Positions 10,067 through 20,640 of a DNA stretch of 64,000 nt are shown piece by piece. Made by a program: the position numbers and the translations under genes. The notes beneath the pieces were generated by a model, which saw only the letters and a program-made list of their open reading frames with translations, did no database searches and was not told where the DNA came from. Position 1 is the first letter of the stretch; every line of letters begins with the position of its first letter. Source of the DNA: Brasenia schreberi (lineage: Eukaryota; Streptophyta; Magnoliopsida; Nymphaeales; Cabombaceae); assembly GCA_036023115.1 (NCBI GenBank), contig JAYKKT010000076.1, positions 3,162,001 through 3,226,000 of the forward strand, in the 5' to 3' direction.

Positions 10067-12076
10067 AATGTAACATTATATGTAACTGTAGTGTACTGTA
10101 AAGTGTAAATTATGTCTGTATTTTATTTTTTGGATTCAAAATATGTAAATTTGGATGCAATTGTTCAATGTTGAATGCTCAAACTGTACTAAACTTACAT
10201 TATATGAATTTAAAGTAATTATCAGATTTTTCTTGATTTTTTCTTCATTTTTTTCGATTTTTACTATTTTTTATTAATTTTTAATTAATTTTTGCATTAT
10301 TTTAATATTAAAGTACAATACGACACGATACGATACGCCCGTATCGTGGAGCCCAGCGATACACGATACGATACACGTCAGACAACACTGATCTCTGCAG
10401 TGTGCCTCTCCTCTGACATATCTAGAGATCTCAAAAACATGAGTCCTTTAGGACAATATAAAAGAAAGTTTAGCAATGTCCTTCCTCGCCTATCGGTCCA
10501 TCCATCTGCCATGATAGTGCATCCTGTTTCCTTCCACGATTGTCTCAAAGTCGAACAGTATTGCTGCACTTCAATCACGGTCTGATCTAATATCTTCCCT
10601 CTCAACTTCTGATAAGAGGGCATCCTGTATCCTGGACCAATGTTAGCAATTGCATCTGCCATTGCTTGAAAATGAAAACTGTTTGCTGCATTAAATGGAA
10701 TGCATGCATCATAAAACCATCTACCCACTACAAGGTCTGCTTGATCGTGCAGTTGTTCTGAAGCCATAGCAACATGAATTCCTAGCCGAGCACCAGGTGT
10801 AGTGGAAGGAGGAAAGAACGAATGTATGCTAGAAGAAGAAGCTCTTCCTCTACTCCTTCCTGAACTTCCTCTTCTACCACCTCCAAAGTCTTCAGCTGCA
10901 ACCCTCTTTCCTCAGCTAGGTGCTCGCAAACTGCTACTACCAATATTTGTTCTAGCATCTGAAGGCAAACTATCAGTAAATCCAACTCCAGTGGCAGTAG
11001 CATCATCAGCTTCTTCACACATCTGAAAATCATCCTTTTGTTGTCTCCTTTCCTGTATGCTCTCAATCATCTGCAAGCATTGCCATTTAATACCTTCTAG
11101 CACACTTCTAACTCTGCCTGTGCATGGAGCAACTTCTTTCCTGTTTCCTGCTAGGTGGTGTTTCAACCTTGAAATTCCACCACTAACCACCTTTTCACAA
11201 AATAAACATCTGATTTTTAACCTTGAACCCTCAACTGGTATACCCCACTGCCATGCCGGATCATCAGACTTTGAATGAGAGTCTCTACCACCCCTTCCTG
11301 CCATCTCAATGGAGTACTTTAATTCAAACAAAAACCTGAAAATAAAAGCACTTTGTAAATCCCCCAATCTTCAAATAACACTCAAATCGAGTATCTTCCA
11401 CTTCATGAATGCAATAAAAATCGTATACACACACTTAATAACTTCATATTTTGTCCTTCAAAGAAAAAACAGAAATAACATAAAAAACAATAAATATAAA
11501 GAAAAAAAATGGAAAAAACATTAAAAATATACCTAAATCCGAGTTTGGAGGCTTGGACGAACACCGTAGGGCACGATTTTAGAGCTTTGAACACCAAGGA
11601 GGCGAAAATCGACTCTTAGGGAGCTTGAGGAATCCAAAAGGAGAGAGGAAAATCGTGAGTTTCTCTCGGGCTAAGGGTCCCAGGGCGTATCGCCCGTATC
11701 GCATGATACGGGCCGTATCGCACGATACGGTACGATACGCCTGCACCTGCGATACGAGGCCCCGTATCGTATCGTGTACGTATCGCACTGTACCGTACGA
11801 TACGGTGCGATACGAACAACACTGGTATGGAATATAGATGTTTATAGCCTTGTTCATAACATCATTAGGAGATGTTTTTGTTATAGTAGGGATGTTTCTT
11901 CATGTTATATATGTTTTGTTCATTAATTTTAATTTTTGTATTTTTTGTATTTTTTAAATTTTTTAATACCTAAATTTTTTTTTACACCTTATCGTACCGT
12001 ACCATACGATATGGTATGATACAAGCGTATCGGTGCCCAGTGCGATATGGGCACCAATACAGTTTTTACAACATTG

Positions 12077-12396
12077 GTTTCACCATCTAGTCTGAACATC
12101 TCTATGCACTTTATTCTTCTTTATTCTCTTTTTTACCTACAAATCTATTACAAAAAGTCAATGTTGAGTAGTTAAGCTTTCTCCTAGAATTACCTTACGT
12201 TTATAACAAGATCTATTTTTTTCTGCAAAAAAAATAATCAATTTGTGTTTATGATAAGTCACTCTTATAAGTAATTAAATGGTCATCTCGTTTTCTGAAA
12301 ATTGTATAGGTTATAAAGAGATCAAAAGTCATAGCATAGCAAAATTTAAAATCTTTCTACTCTCCTCATTTATATCCCCATAACCATAGTTTTCAA
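12077..12396 (-). pseudogene. Host LINE fragment, endonuclease domain C-terminal part
   Basis: The minus strand reads (with stops) NYGYGDINEESRKILNFA, then an FRKRDDHLITYKS segment and TQIDYFFCRKK. These are characteristic of the end of the apurinic-type endonuclease of plant L1-type LINEs (HLITYKSG...QIDYFL motifs). It lies between hAT-E on the left and hAT-D on the right. Decayed. Confidence 0.8.
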
Positions 12397-13485
12397 CAGT
12401 GTTATCCGTACGTATCGTATCATGGGAAGCCACGATACAATATGGTAACCTGTATCGTAAGATAAGGTTATCATGCTGTATCGCACAATACGCCCATTTT
12501 TTTTTTCAAATTTTTTTTCCAATTTTTTTTTGCAGGTTTCTGGCCTCTCTTCGCCTCTCTTCACTTCCCTATGCTTGTAATTTGGGTTTATAATTTTATT
12601 TATTAAATAAGAATAATTTATGAATAAATAAAAATTGTGACAAAATCATTTCCCTTTCTGTTGCCAACTTTTACGTATATTTCTGCTAGCAGTTTCTAAT
12701 TTCATGAGATCGCAAACAATTAAAAACATTTGGTTGTCTCGATTCATTGAGTGAGCATTTCACAACTTCATTATTTTAGGGTTCACCTTACGTGACTTCC
12801 ATTGAGTTGAACATGATCAACGTGTGTGAGGCTTAACTCAGTCTGTGAAGTGAGAAATGAAGCTCAAGCATTAGTTAAAAAGCTAGTCTAATATCACAAC
12901 ACTGAGGTGTCATAGAGTCAATAATCAAATAAATTGAGCTCATTGTTTTGCTCACATATGAAAATTAGCAAATATGACAACTACATGTACAAAGATAGCA
13001 GTTTGTTAATTTTGATATATTAGATTAGTGGATTATGGAAGATAACGAAGAAAATGCACTCCTAACCGAAGAAGACATTGCATGAATTAATTTGAAGTGC
13101 AATAACATCACGAAGGAGATGAAGATTTTCATTTTAAAGCAGAAGGTGATAAGAAACTTTGAATCTTTATTAAGTAAAAGATGAAGATTATTTAGTTAAT
13201 GATCCTGATACAAATTTAAAATATATAAAATGTAAATGTATTTCATTTTTTGCTTCAAAATATGTAATTTTGGATGCAATTGTTCAATGTTGAATATTCA
13301 ATCTGTGCTAAACTTTGTATTATATGAATTTAAAGCAATTATCAGATTTTTTCATATTTTTACTAATTTTTTTTTATTTTTTAAATATTTTTTGTATTAT
13401 TTTAATATTAAAGTATGATACGATACGATACGCCCGTATCGTGGAGCCCAGCGATATGCGATACGATACGCGTTAGACAACACTG
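12397..13485 (+). mobile_element. Non-autonomous hAT element D in the host LINE
   Basis: A 1089-bp element with CAGTGTTATCC at 12397 and TTAGACAACACTG ending 13485. The 8-bp duplication GTTTTCAA is perfect (12389-12396 and 13486-13493). It is related to element C in inverse orientation and to the ends of A/B. It retains a piece of the acidic last transposase exon (MEDNEENALLTEEDIA with a stop, about 13035-13085) but no catalytic domain. It interrupts the LINE endonuclease codons. Confidence 0.92.
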
Positions 13486-14342
13486 GTTTTCAATGATACC
13501 TTGATATCCTAATGCATCTTTATTGACATGTCAATTTAAGTCTCCTCCTAAACAAATGATCTCCCTTTATGGAATTCTTTGGATTACCTTATCTAACTCC
13601 TCCCAAAAGCCTTTTTTATACTATATTCTAATCCTACTTGAGGTGCATAAGCAAAAACTATATTCAAAGTCTCTAATCCTAACATTAATTTCACTATCAT
13701 AATTCAATCATCATATCATCGTATGTCTACTATATTATCCTTTAAATCTTTATTTATAATAATACCAAGTTACCAACTTCATTCGGAGCCTTTTCCTTTC
13801 CCGAGTACCATAATTTAAAACTTGTATTCTCAATCTCCTTTGCTTTTTCTCCAACCCACTTTGTCTCTTGTAAACATAGAATGTGAATCTTTCTCTCAAT
13901 CATACTATCTTTCTTTGAATCACAGTATCTGCCACCTTCATTAATTTACTGATCAATGTTCTGATATTCCAAGTATCAATACGAATCTTATTATCTAGGA
14001 CTAGCTTCCTTATCCCCCGTATCCGTCCATTGAAAATGTGGACTTGTTCACTGCATTCGTGAGATAATATAGTGGGACTAACTTCTTTACACATACCCGT
14101 TCATGATGTGAGAACCCTCTTCCGAATGAAAATGTAGAAGCCCTTGCTTACTTTTCACTGTATTCGGGCTCTGCGGTGCATCGCTAAGAGGGAACGCCCT
14201 AACACAATGCTCAATTGATAGAATCCATGGCAGATAAGTCAACAAAGTTTTATGCTGGCTGTTGGAAGCCTAACGCAACCCTCCTCCTTTATCCGAGCAT
14301 GGGACCGGCCATGCAAGGGCGATCCCTTACATGGGCGGAGTT
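13486..14342 (-). pseudogene. Host LINE 5' end and endonuclease N-terminal part
   Basis: Minus-strand frames read the start of a LINE endonuclease: RIDTWNIRTLISKLMKVADT (about 13900-13980), then the remains of the ETKWVGEKAKEIE motif, YAPQVGLE (about 13650) and the DLNxH region followed by LGYQGIIEN at the hAT-D junction. Upstream, 14100-14342 is a non-coding 5' leader ending near AACTCCGCCCATG (14342). The same leader heads the mini-element at 28911. It lies in the same orientation as OXA1, inside its intron 2. Confidence 0.82.
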
Positions 14343-14646
14343 GATCTCAAGCTAACAAAGCATGAATTTTTGCTTGACAACAAATAGTACCCAAGAATGA
14401 AAATAAACACAAAAAATCATTGGTTACTAGATAGGAATATTATCTTGCAAACAGCAAGAATGCCATGCCAAGAAATGCAAAACTATGAGTTTATGATGTG
14501 ATTCTCATTCTCAAGAAGCCTTTGTATCGGATCAAGGAAACCACGGTTTCAGCTTGTCTATATGATGCCAACAAAATTAGCAAAAGATCAGAGAAGCAAA
14601 TAGATAAAGCAAGACAAAACAGATAGAACTAAATCCCATAACATAC
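14343..14646 (-). other. OXA1 intron 2, 5' portion
   Basis: About 300 bp between the OXA1 exon 2 donor (GTATGT, 14646-14641) and the 5' end of the host LINE. I see no coding sequence, conserved motif or further OXA1 exon in it. The rest of the intron is occupied by the LINE and the elements nested in it. Confidence 0.6.
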
Positions 14647-16374
14647 TGTCAGTTTTGAAGTAGCTTTGATCTGATGTATTAGGAGAGGAATAGTTGCAGA
14701 ACGAATCAGAACAGTCGTTACAGCAATAGCTGCCCACCTAAAATCAAGATACAAAGCATAAATTAGCTTAACAAACAGAATGCATGTACGTATAAGTATA
14801 ACTGGTGAATTAGTGGTTAAACAAAGTCTCCACAAGTAATAATGGCAAGCACTCTGATGCCACTTGCAATTAAATCAAGTTGCAATCTAACTGCCTGTTA
14901 TATTTGTAAGCCAATGACAGCTCTGCCATGATTGATGATAAGCTGTAGAACAAAATATTGGCAATTATCTCTTGATAGTTTTCTTTTAAAATACCCCTAA
15001 AAAATCCAGAGAATTTGATAAGCTTTAGTTGTACAATTAATCAGGTGATGCCAAAGCATTGTTTCGAAAAGTGTGTCTCAATTCCCAAACTCACTCCAGC
15101 ACAAGCTCACTGCTAAATGAAGGCAGTCACCTTTGTCACTTTGGTCTCTCATCATGTCTAGGATAAGAAGGGAAGCCAAGTTGTGAGATAGAGAACATGT
15201 TCACTATTATAAGGCCAAGGTGCTTGCAGAAATAAACGACTGGAAGACTGAGCTCAAATTTAGGCATGGAGTGCGCTTAGCATCCATTAAGGGTCTCAAG
15301 GGACATTGTGTCTCTGCAGATTGACCGCTAAAGTGACTCCACGTATTTTAGCTAAAAACCTGTGCACTCGCTTAACCGCTTGCTAAGACAAGTTAAAGTG
15401 CTAGCTGGAACCAAAAATGCTTCTAAAGGGTTGAAAGTTAATATTGGTACCACGATCATCCTGGTAAACGAACAATTTGATTTTTTCTCTTTACAGCGAG
15501 CTGATGGTTCTAAAAAAAATCAAAATTGAACATTGGTGGTACCAAAACTCTGTTGTAAAATCCCAACTTTAGACAACAAATATGATTCTCTTGGTGATTC
15601 CAAATTCAGAGGTTTTAAAGCCAGCTAAATATCCAGATAAACGGAAAACTCGATTCTTTCACTTGGTTGATAACTGTTCTAAGAATCCAAGAATGAAACT
15701 TGGTAGCACTAAGCCGTTGTGACAATCCAAATTCGGCAACAAGTACGCATTTTTACTCTGTTCTAGTGGATGTCAGTGTTCCCTATCCAAATTCGAAATT
15801 TTCAAAAGCACGAATGCACAGATTATAAACTCCCTCATATCGAATTCAGCACCAAACAGAAGACAGAACGGAAAACTTGATGATGACGAATTGCTTACCA
15901 ATTCAACCCAGTGAAAGAATGAACGGCGTCAATGACGTACTGCAAGGCGGCGACGGGGATGGCAGAATCGGCGGCTGCGATTGCTACTTCATCAACGACG
16001 CCGGGCGCCTGCGACACCGTTTCAACGGCTGTCTCAGTGAGCACTTCGGTGACGTCTCTAAGGTACTCGATATTGTTGGGCTCCCCGCCGATGGTGCCGC
16101 TCGAATAGTGCCTTGGAGACCCCCACACAGATGAGGAAAGGATCGCGGCGTGAGAGAGACGCGATGGAAACAAAGCGGAGAATGAAGGACCGTGATGAAG
16201 TAGGCAGCAGCGATGTGAGAAGGGGGAAGGAGGAGGAGGAGGAGAGGGGTTAGAGTGGTAGTGATAATGGTGTTGAAGAGAGGCGTACGAGGAGGCGGAC
16301 AAATGGTGGGAGCGAAGGAGAATGGAGAGTTTGGAGGAGAGGCGCCTTCCGCTTGCGGCAGCAGAGGAAGCCAT
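14647..16374 (-). CDS. OXA1: Mitochondrial inner-membrane insertase OXA1-like, exons 1-2 (3' part outside window)
   Basis: OXA1/YidC/Alb3-family insertase, which inserts mitochondrially made and imported proteins into the inner membrane. Exon 1 is 15899-16374 (donor GTAAGC) and exon 2 is 14647-14737 (acceptor TTTTAG, donor GTATGT). They join in frame by splitting a TGG codon. Exon 1 encodes a Ser/Arg/His-rich presequence, a proline run, and the intermembrane-space segment ending AALQYVIDAVHSFTGLN. Exon 2 continues WWAAIAVTTVLIRSATIPLL and HQIKATSKLT, the first transmembrane segment and start of the matrix loop. I chose the ATG at 16374 (MASSAAASGRR) because it begins a typical presequence; an in-frame ATG at 16488 exists. 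Exons for the remaining family-typical TM segments are absent down to position 1, so they lie beyond a transposon-filled intron of over 14.6 kb, or the gene is truncated. Confidence 0.9.
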
Positions 16375-16990
16375 GCCGCTGAAGGAAAGGCTTCGCTTGA
16401 TTGAAAAAGGAAATGAGGCAATCTCTCTCTCACTGTCGCTCTCGCTCTCACGCGAGCGGAAGAGAGCAAGTTTTGTGAGGACGGACACTTGTTGAGAGGC
16501 TAAACCGAGGCGAGGACCGAAGCTAGCAAGTCATGTCTGGCGCCTCGTGCCGTGTCATGTTATGATCGCGTCAGAACGAACACATTTATTAGACACGAAC
16601 GATGATTTTTTTGGGTCGTGTCAGGTGGTATATCGCCAAAGGTTTTCATAATTGTTATTTATACAATCAATTTTACTAAAATACACTTTTTTCAAAAAAT
16701 ACCAAAACTACCCTCTACAGGTTTTCTCTTTCTATGCCGCCTTCATGTTAAGCACGCCGTCGCTCATTCTACATCACCACTGTCAACGTTTCCCTCCGTC
16801 TTAGCTTTCGCTCTGAGGTTGAACCTTTGACTAGGGGTCGATAGCTTCTTTTCTTACTCTAACAACTTTTTTACTTTTCCTAATCTTTAATTTATTTAAT
16901 TTTCTCATTTTCATCACTTTCGACCTATTCACAGCCGTATTCATTTTCCACACAAATTATTATAAAAAATTTGTCGATTAAGCAAAAAAA
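16375..16990 (-). promoter_or_regulatory. OXA1 5' UTR and upstream region
   Basis: A CT-rich (minus strand) leader of about 120 bp precedes the ATG, with alternating TCTC/CGCT tracts common in plant 5' UTRs. No convincing TATA box is visible. Further right is AT-rich sequence without coding potential. The spacing is consistent with a TATA-less housekeeping promoter, but this is inference. Confidence 0.35.
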
Positions 16991-16999
16991 ATGATGAAA

Positions 17000-18080
17000 A
17001 AAACATGTTTTATGAACATCTACAATGGATTATTCAAGCAAAATAGGAGCCCATTTTGACAAAGAGAAGCGCAAAAGGCACATAATCAATAAAAAGTAAA
17101 CACGCCCAAGACGCATCACCGTTTTAGATGACGGTATGACACTCTTTTAAAGGGTTGCACACCTCATGCATGCCCTTATTCTAAGAGTATCATGACCGAG
17201 GAGCATCACTTTGAGTGAGAGTGACACATTTGACTCACAACACTTTTTTCTATTAGTTTTATTTTACTTGTATTGTTATTCTTTAACTCTATTTCTATTA
17301 AAGAATGTTAAAGAAATCAAGTAAAAGTATTCATTATGATATAGTTGATTCTTGATATTATATGTAACGAGACTAAGATTGATGATAGTAGACCAAATGA
17401 TTCATTTATTAACTAGTTGGCTCATGATACATATGACAATATATTTGTTAACTAGGAGAGTGATAGATTGGTTATTCACTTTACATTTGCCACAACTGCT
17501 ATATTTTACAATCGAGATGACCTAATTCGGTGGGTAAAAGATGTTGGAAGGAAGCATTATATTGTTATCATAATTTTTTATTCAAAAGTAAATGTATAAG
17601 AAACAAGGTATGGCTTTGGTGTGAAAGAAATGGTGAATATAAAAGCAACAAAAAGGTTGATGTTTAAAGTTGTCTTTTCACCAATACGAAGAAGGTGAAA
17701 TACACATTCTTGCTTATAGGAGAGTGGAGGCAATATTAGAGATTGAATGTAGTTAATGTCACGCATAATCACGGTCTAGGTTTGTATTTGGAAGTGCATG
17801 TGTTTGCAAGTAGATTCAATGTTGTTTAGTGTGACAAGAGAACGGAGAAAAGATCATTGCAAGCTCAAGTATATTTTGTTGCATTTGAAGCATCTTAATG
17901 ATATGAATGTTGGCATAGTAAGACATACTTACACTATGATGATTAAATTTAGGAAAGAGGAAATAGATGATTGAATCAACAACTATTATATAAGTTAGAT
18001 AGTCATTGATACTACACATTTTATGAGAGGATACCAAATGCACATAAGTAATATTATATTTGTACATCCTCGATCAATAT
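17000..18080 (+). mobile_element. Degenerate Mutator-like element (MULE) fragment
   Basis: The plus strand between about 17490 and 17950, read with frame changes, resembles the N-terminal zinc-binding region of MULE transposases. It shows a D-WVKDVGRKHYIVI-type start, WLWCERNGEYKS, KK-S-CLFTNTKKV, EWRQYWRLNVVNVTHNHGLG and an LEVHVFASRF segment, matching the usual THNH...L.GH.FAGRL signature. Stops are frequent. A second, poorer copy is at 40976-41420. No terminal inverted repeats were found. Confidence 0.6.
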
Positions 18081-18580
18081 GGTTATTATGTGTATTTCCG
18101 AAGGTTTTGAGTTTGATTATACATATAAGACAAATAAGTATAAGGCACTTTTTGTTATAAGGTACATTTTATCACATTTGTATTTATTTCGAAAACAAGG
18201 CAGAAGAGAAGGCCTTTATTCAAAGAGCTTGTTATATATTTTTGTACATGATTCGAACCTTGTCTCAACTAAGTTTAAATCCCATTGAACCTAGACTACG
18301 TGACTCAAGCTCATTGAACCCACATTTGTTTTAGTCAACCCATGTCGATGTTCTAAAATTTATTTTGCCAAAATTTTCTAATCAAACACTACATTGAAAT
18401 TTCAATTTTGTGAGTCCAACCAACCAAGCATTAGACATGGCTTGTCTTACCCATTAGAATCAGCTCCACATCAAGTCATAATGTCCCATTCCACTTTGAT
18501 GCTTCAAGGCCAACAAATATCAAGCTTCATCAAGGTTTCAAATCAAGACAAGCACTCAAATTAGAATCAAGCCATCTTTA
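18081..18580. other. Intergenic, nothing recognised
   Basis: AT-rich DNA without supported coding sequence. Short ORFs occur but have no family resemblance that I can see. Confidence 0.4.
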
Positions 18581-18589
18581 GTAGCCATC

Positions 18590-20640
18590 CAAGTCATGTC
18601 AAGCCTCCAACCTAGCCGAGCCACTCAAAGAGCCTTCAAGCTGTCTTATTTCAAATAGAGTTGTCTCGTTCCAAAGGAAAGCCATCTCAATTTAAATGGA
18701 TCTAACTCAATTCAAATGGAGTTGTGTCGATTAAAGTGCAAGCTGTCTCGGTTTAAGTGGAGTCATCTTGGTTCAAAGGAAGATATCTCGGTTAAAAGGA
18801 AGTCAAAATCTTTTTAGATTTGTTGTTAGGACTTTATTCTTATCGACAAGAGATTGTAAAATCATCTATAAATAGGGCCCTTAGCCCTCTCTTATGACCA
18901 TCTCTCTTATCTATGAAGCATAAATAATCTCTATTTCATTCCTTTCTTCTTTCTCTTCTCTTTTGCATGCTTGGTATACGCACGTTCTGTCCAAGAGAGA
19001 ACCATCAAGGGATATAATTGCTTTAAAGTTTCAAATGTCCAAGACAACTTCCTAATATTTCCATAGCTCATTTATCCTGGGAGAGATCCATCAAAGTAGT
19101 CGACACTCCCCAAGGGACATCCTTAACCAGTGAGTGAAATTTTTCTTTTTTTTCTTTTTTATCAATATTAGATTTCATTATCACTCGCCCATGTCAGTTT
19201 TTAATAGGAGTTGGTCGATCTATTTAGATTTTCTGGTTTTACACAAAACATAGTTAATATTATTAGGTAGGTCATCATAGTCATCATTGCTCCATCATGA
19301 TCCTTTAACTTTATTCATATTGCCATGCACTCCATCACTCCTTTATTTTGCTTAGCGTATTTTCTGGTTTTATTAATATTCACCTTACTTTCATATTTCA
19401 TCTCTTTTATTGTATTTTGTATCTCCTTTTATGGCCATCCTCTTTTCTTATTTTACCCATTGTCAACTTGTTTTAGTTCTCTTAGACAACCATAAACTTT
19501 TAGAAATTCCCCTTTGCATAACTTAATACTGGATTTTGGTTTCCATAATAGCCTCCCTTAATATCTGCATTTCTTTCATCAACCTATTTAGAAGTCTCGT
19601 TGCATATTTATTTCCTGGTTTGTAACCCTACATAAACCATCTACCTTTTCATAGCAAGCTCTAATATCCTTTGATTTTTTGGTCTCCATTTTCATAAACC
19701 TTCTCTTGATTTTCTGGATTTATCAAATAATAGTTACCTCTCTTATTTGTTTCATAGAGTTTTGTTAAATCATAGGCATCTTATTGAATTTCTGTTTCAC
19801 AAAGCCCCGTCAATTAATAGCTATCCTTATTTATTTTAAATTTCATTAAGTAATCATCACCATAGTCCCACTTGCTTCGTAGTTCCTTAAATCTTGGCAT
19901 CTTAGTTCTTTAGGATCATTATATCTTACACTTGAACTCTTGCTCCATGCATCATCATCTTAGTTGCATTGATTCTCTCTAATTCTTAATCCATGCATCC
20001 TCATATTTCTCTCTAATTCTTAACCTTTGATTTTTTTTAATCTCGCAACAGTCGACCTACCTGGAATTGCATCATCTTTGTCTTCTTTTCATATCTTTAG
20101 TTTCAGCCTTTACTTCTTAATTGCATTGCATTCTGATTCTTACTTAAAATCAATTTCATACATACTATATACACATAGATAATTAGTTGCATTAGTCTTT
20201 TGCTTTCCTAAGTAGATACATCATACAATAGCATTACTTATATAGATAAAACTCTGCAACTTACATTAGTTTCAGCATATATACATTTAAACATATATAA
20301 ATTGATTTCAGCATATACATTATTTCAGCATACACATCATTGCGTACTTAAACCATATACATATAACACATATATTGCTTCTTTATCTTTTGAGTTGTTG
20401 TGTCAGATTGGTCACTCAAAATCTTTGGTCTCCACCCAGACCCGATGAAAAAAATTGGATCACTTCTTGTAGATTTTTTGAGAATGACTTTAATCTAGTT
20501 CATGGCCGATTAGAAAGCGCTCTAGTGGGATACTCACCCACAAAATGCATTCAGTTTAATAATGATAGAGTGACATTGCTTCTTCTAGCTGAACCAATAA
20601 ATTAATTAGATATGATGCAAAATAGATCTTGTTTTATTGT
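18590..20640 (+). mobile_element. LTR-like repeat with TATA box and minisatellite
   Basis: A TATAAATA box at 18867-18874 is followed by a leader-like region (AGGGCCCTTAGCCCTCTC and CT-rich sequence), as in plant LTRs. Just upstream, 18640-18810 is a degenerate tandem array of about 25-bp units built on a GTCTCGGTTCAAATGGA-like core. Downstream sequence is AT-rich and repeats TTTCAGCATAT motifs (20270-20340 and again 20885-20960). LTR boundaries and duplications could not be located. Confidence 0.45.

Larger units (their letters stand above)
5919..10390 (+). mobile_element. hAT element B inserted in element A
   Basis: The termini are CAGTGTTGTCTG at 5919 and AGACAACACTG ending at 10390. The 8-bp duplications are ATCTCTAC (5911-5918) and ATCTCTGC (10391-10398), one mismatch, lying inside the transposase codons of A. 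Same family as A but opposite orientation. About 3.3 kb without the inserted C element. It has TATCG-rich subterminal arrays, a leader with two perfect hairpins and a three-exon transposase gene. Because it interrupts A, it moved later than A. Confidence 0.92.
4328..11304 (-). pseudogene. hAT transposase of element A, split by a nested insertion
   Basis: Near-identical in layout to the copy at 7569-10066: BED zinc finger (from 11304), the ADGWTDRRGRTLL catalytic-domain start (about 10480), then disruption by hAT-B at 10390/5919. It continues with the ITDNTANSKAA and CATHYLDLILEDIGE segment (5850-5700), the C-terminal dimerisation region (about 4920-4720) and a D/E-rich terminal exon (4618-4328). 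In-frame stops: TGA at 10914-10912, TAG at 4813-4811, and a private TGA at about 5078 (CGA in B). The acceptor of the first intron is intact here (CAG before ATGTTTGG, about 4916). It cannot make a transposase. Confidence 0.88.
4019..11824 (-). mobile_element. hAT element A, split by hAT-B
   Basis: An element with CAGTGTTGTC-type terminal inverted repeats (CAGTGTTGTCTG at 4019; CGAACAACACTG ending 11824) and a perfect 8-bp duplication GTATGGAA (4011-4018 and 11825-11832). Without the inserted B element it is about 3.3 kb. Both subterminal regions are packed with palindromic TATCG/CGATA repeats. It carries a transposase gene on the minus strand (11304 down to 4328). It is inserted in hAT-E. 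Confidence 0.92.
2778..12076 (+). mobile_element. hAT element E (outermost of four nested hATs)
   Basis: The termini are CAATGTTATAG at 2778 and TTTTACAACATTG ending at 12076, a short imperfect inverted repeat. The flanking 8-bp duplications are GTTTCACT (2770-2777) and GTTTCACC (12077-12084), with one mismatch. It sits in the host LINE. Its own sequence is only 2778-4018 and 11825-12076; the rest is hAT-A and the elements inside it. The right end carries the TATCG-rich subterminal motifs seen in the other hATs here. Internally it has the remains of a transposase on the plus strand. Confidence 0.75.

Noticed and set aside
11579..11857. ORFs in the TATCG arrays of element A
   Set aside because: Overlapping frames on both strands made by the short palindromic repeat; not coding.
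14343..14646. Possible third OXA1 exon directly after exon 2
   Set aside because: No frame continues the expected sequence and no acceptor leads into one before the LINE begins.
16375..16488. Upstream in-frame ATG for OXA1 at 16488
   Set aside because: The extra 38 residues come from a CT/GA-rich leader and read acidic Ser/Glu, unlike a presequence; the ATG at 16374 begins a typical one. Kept only as an alternative.
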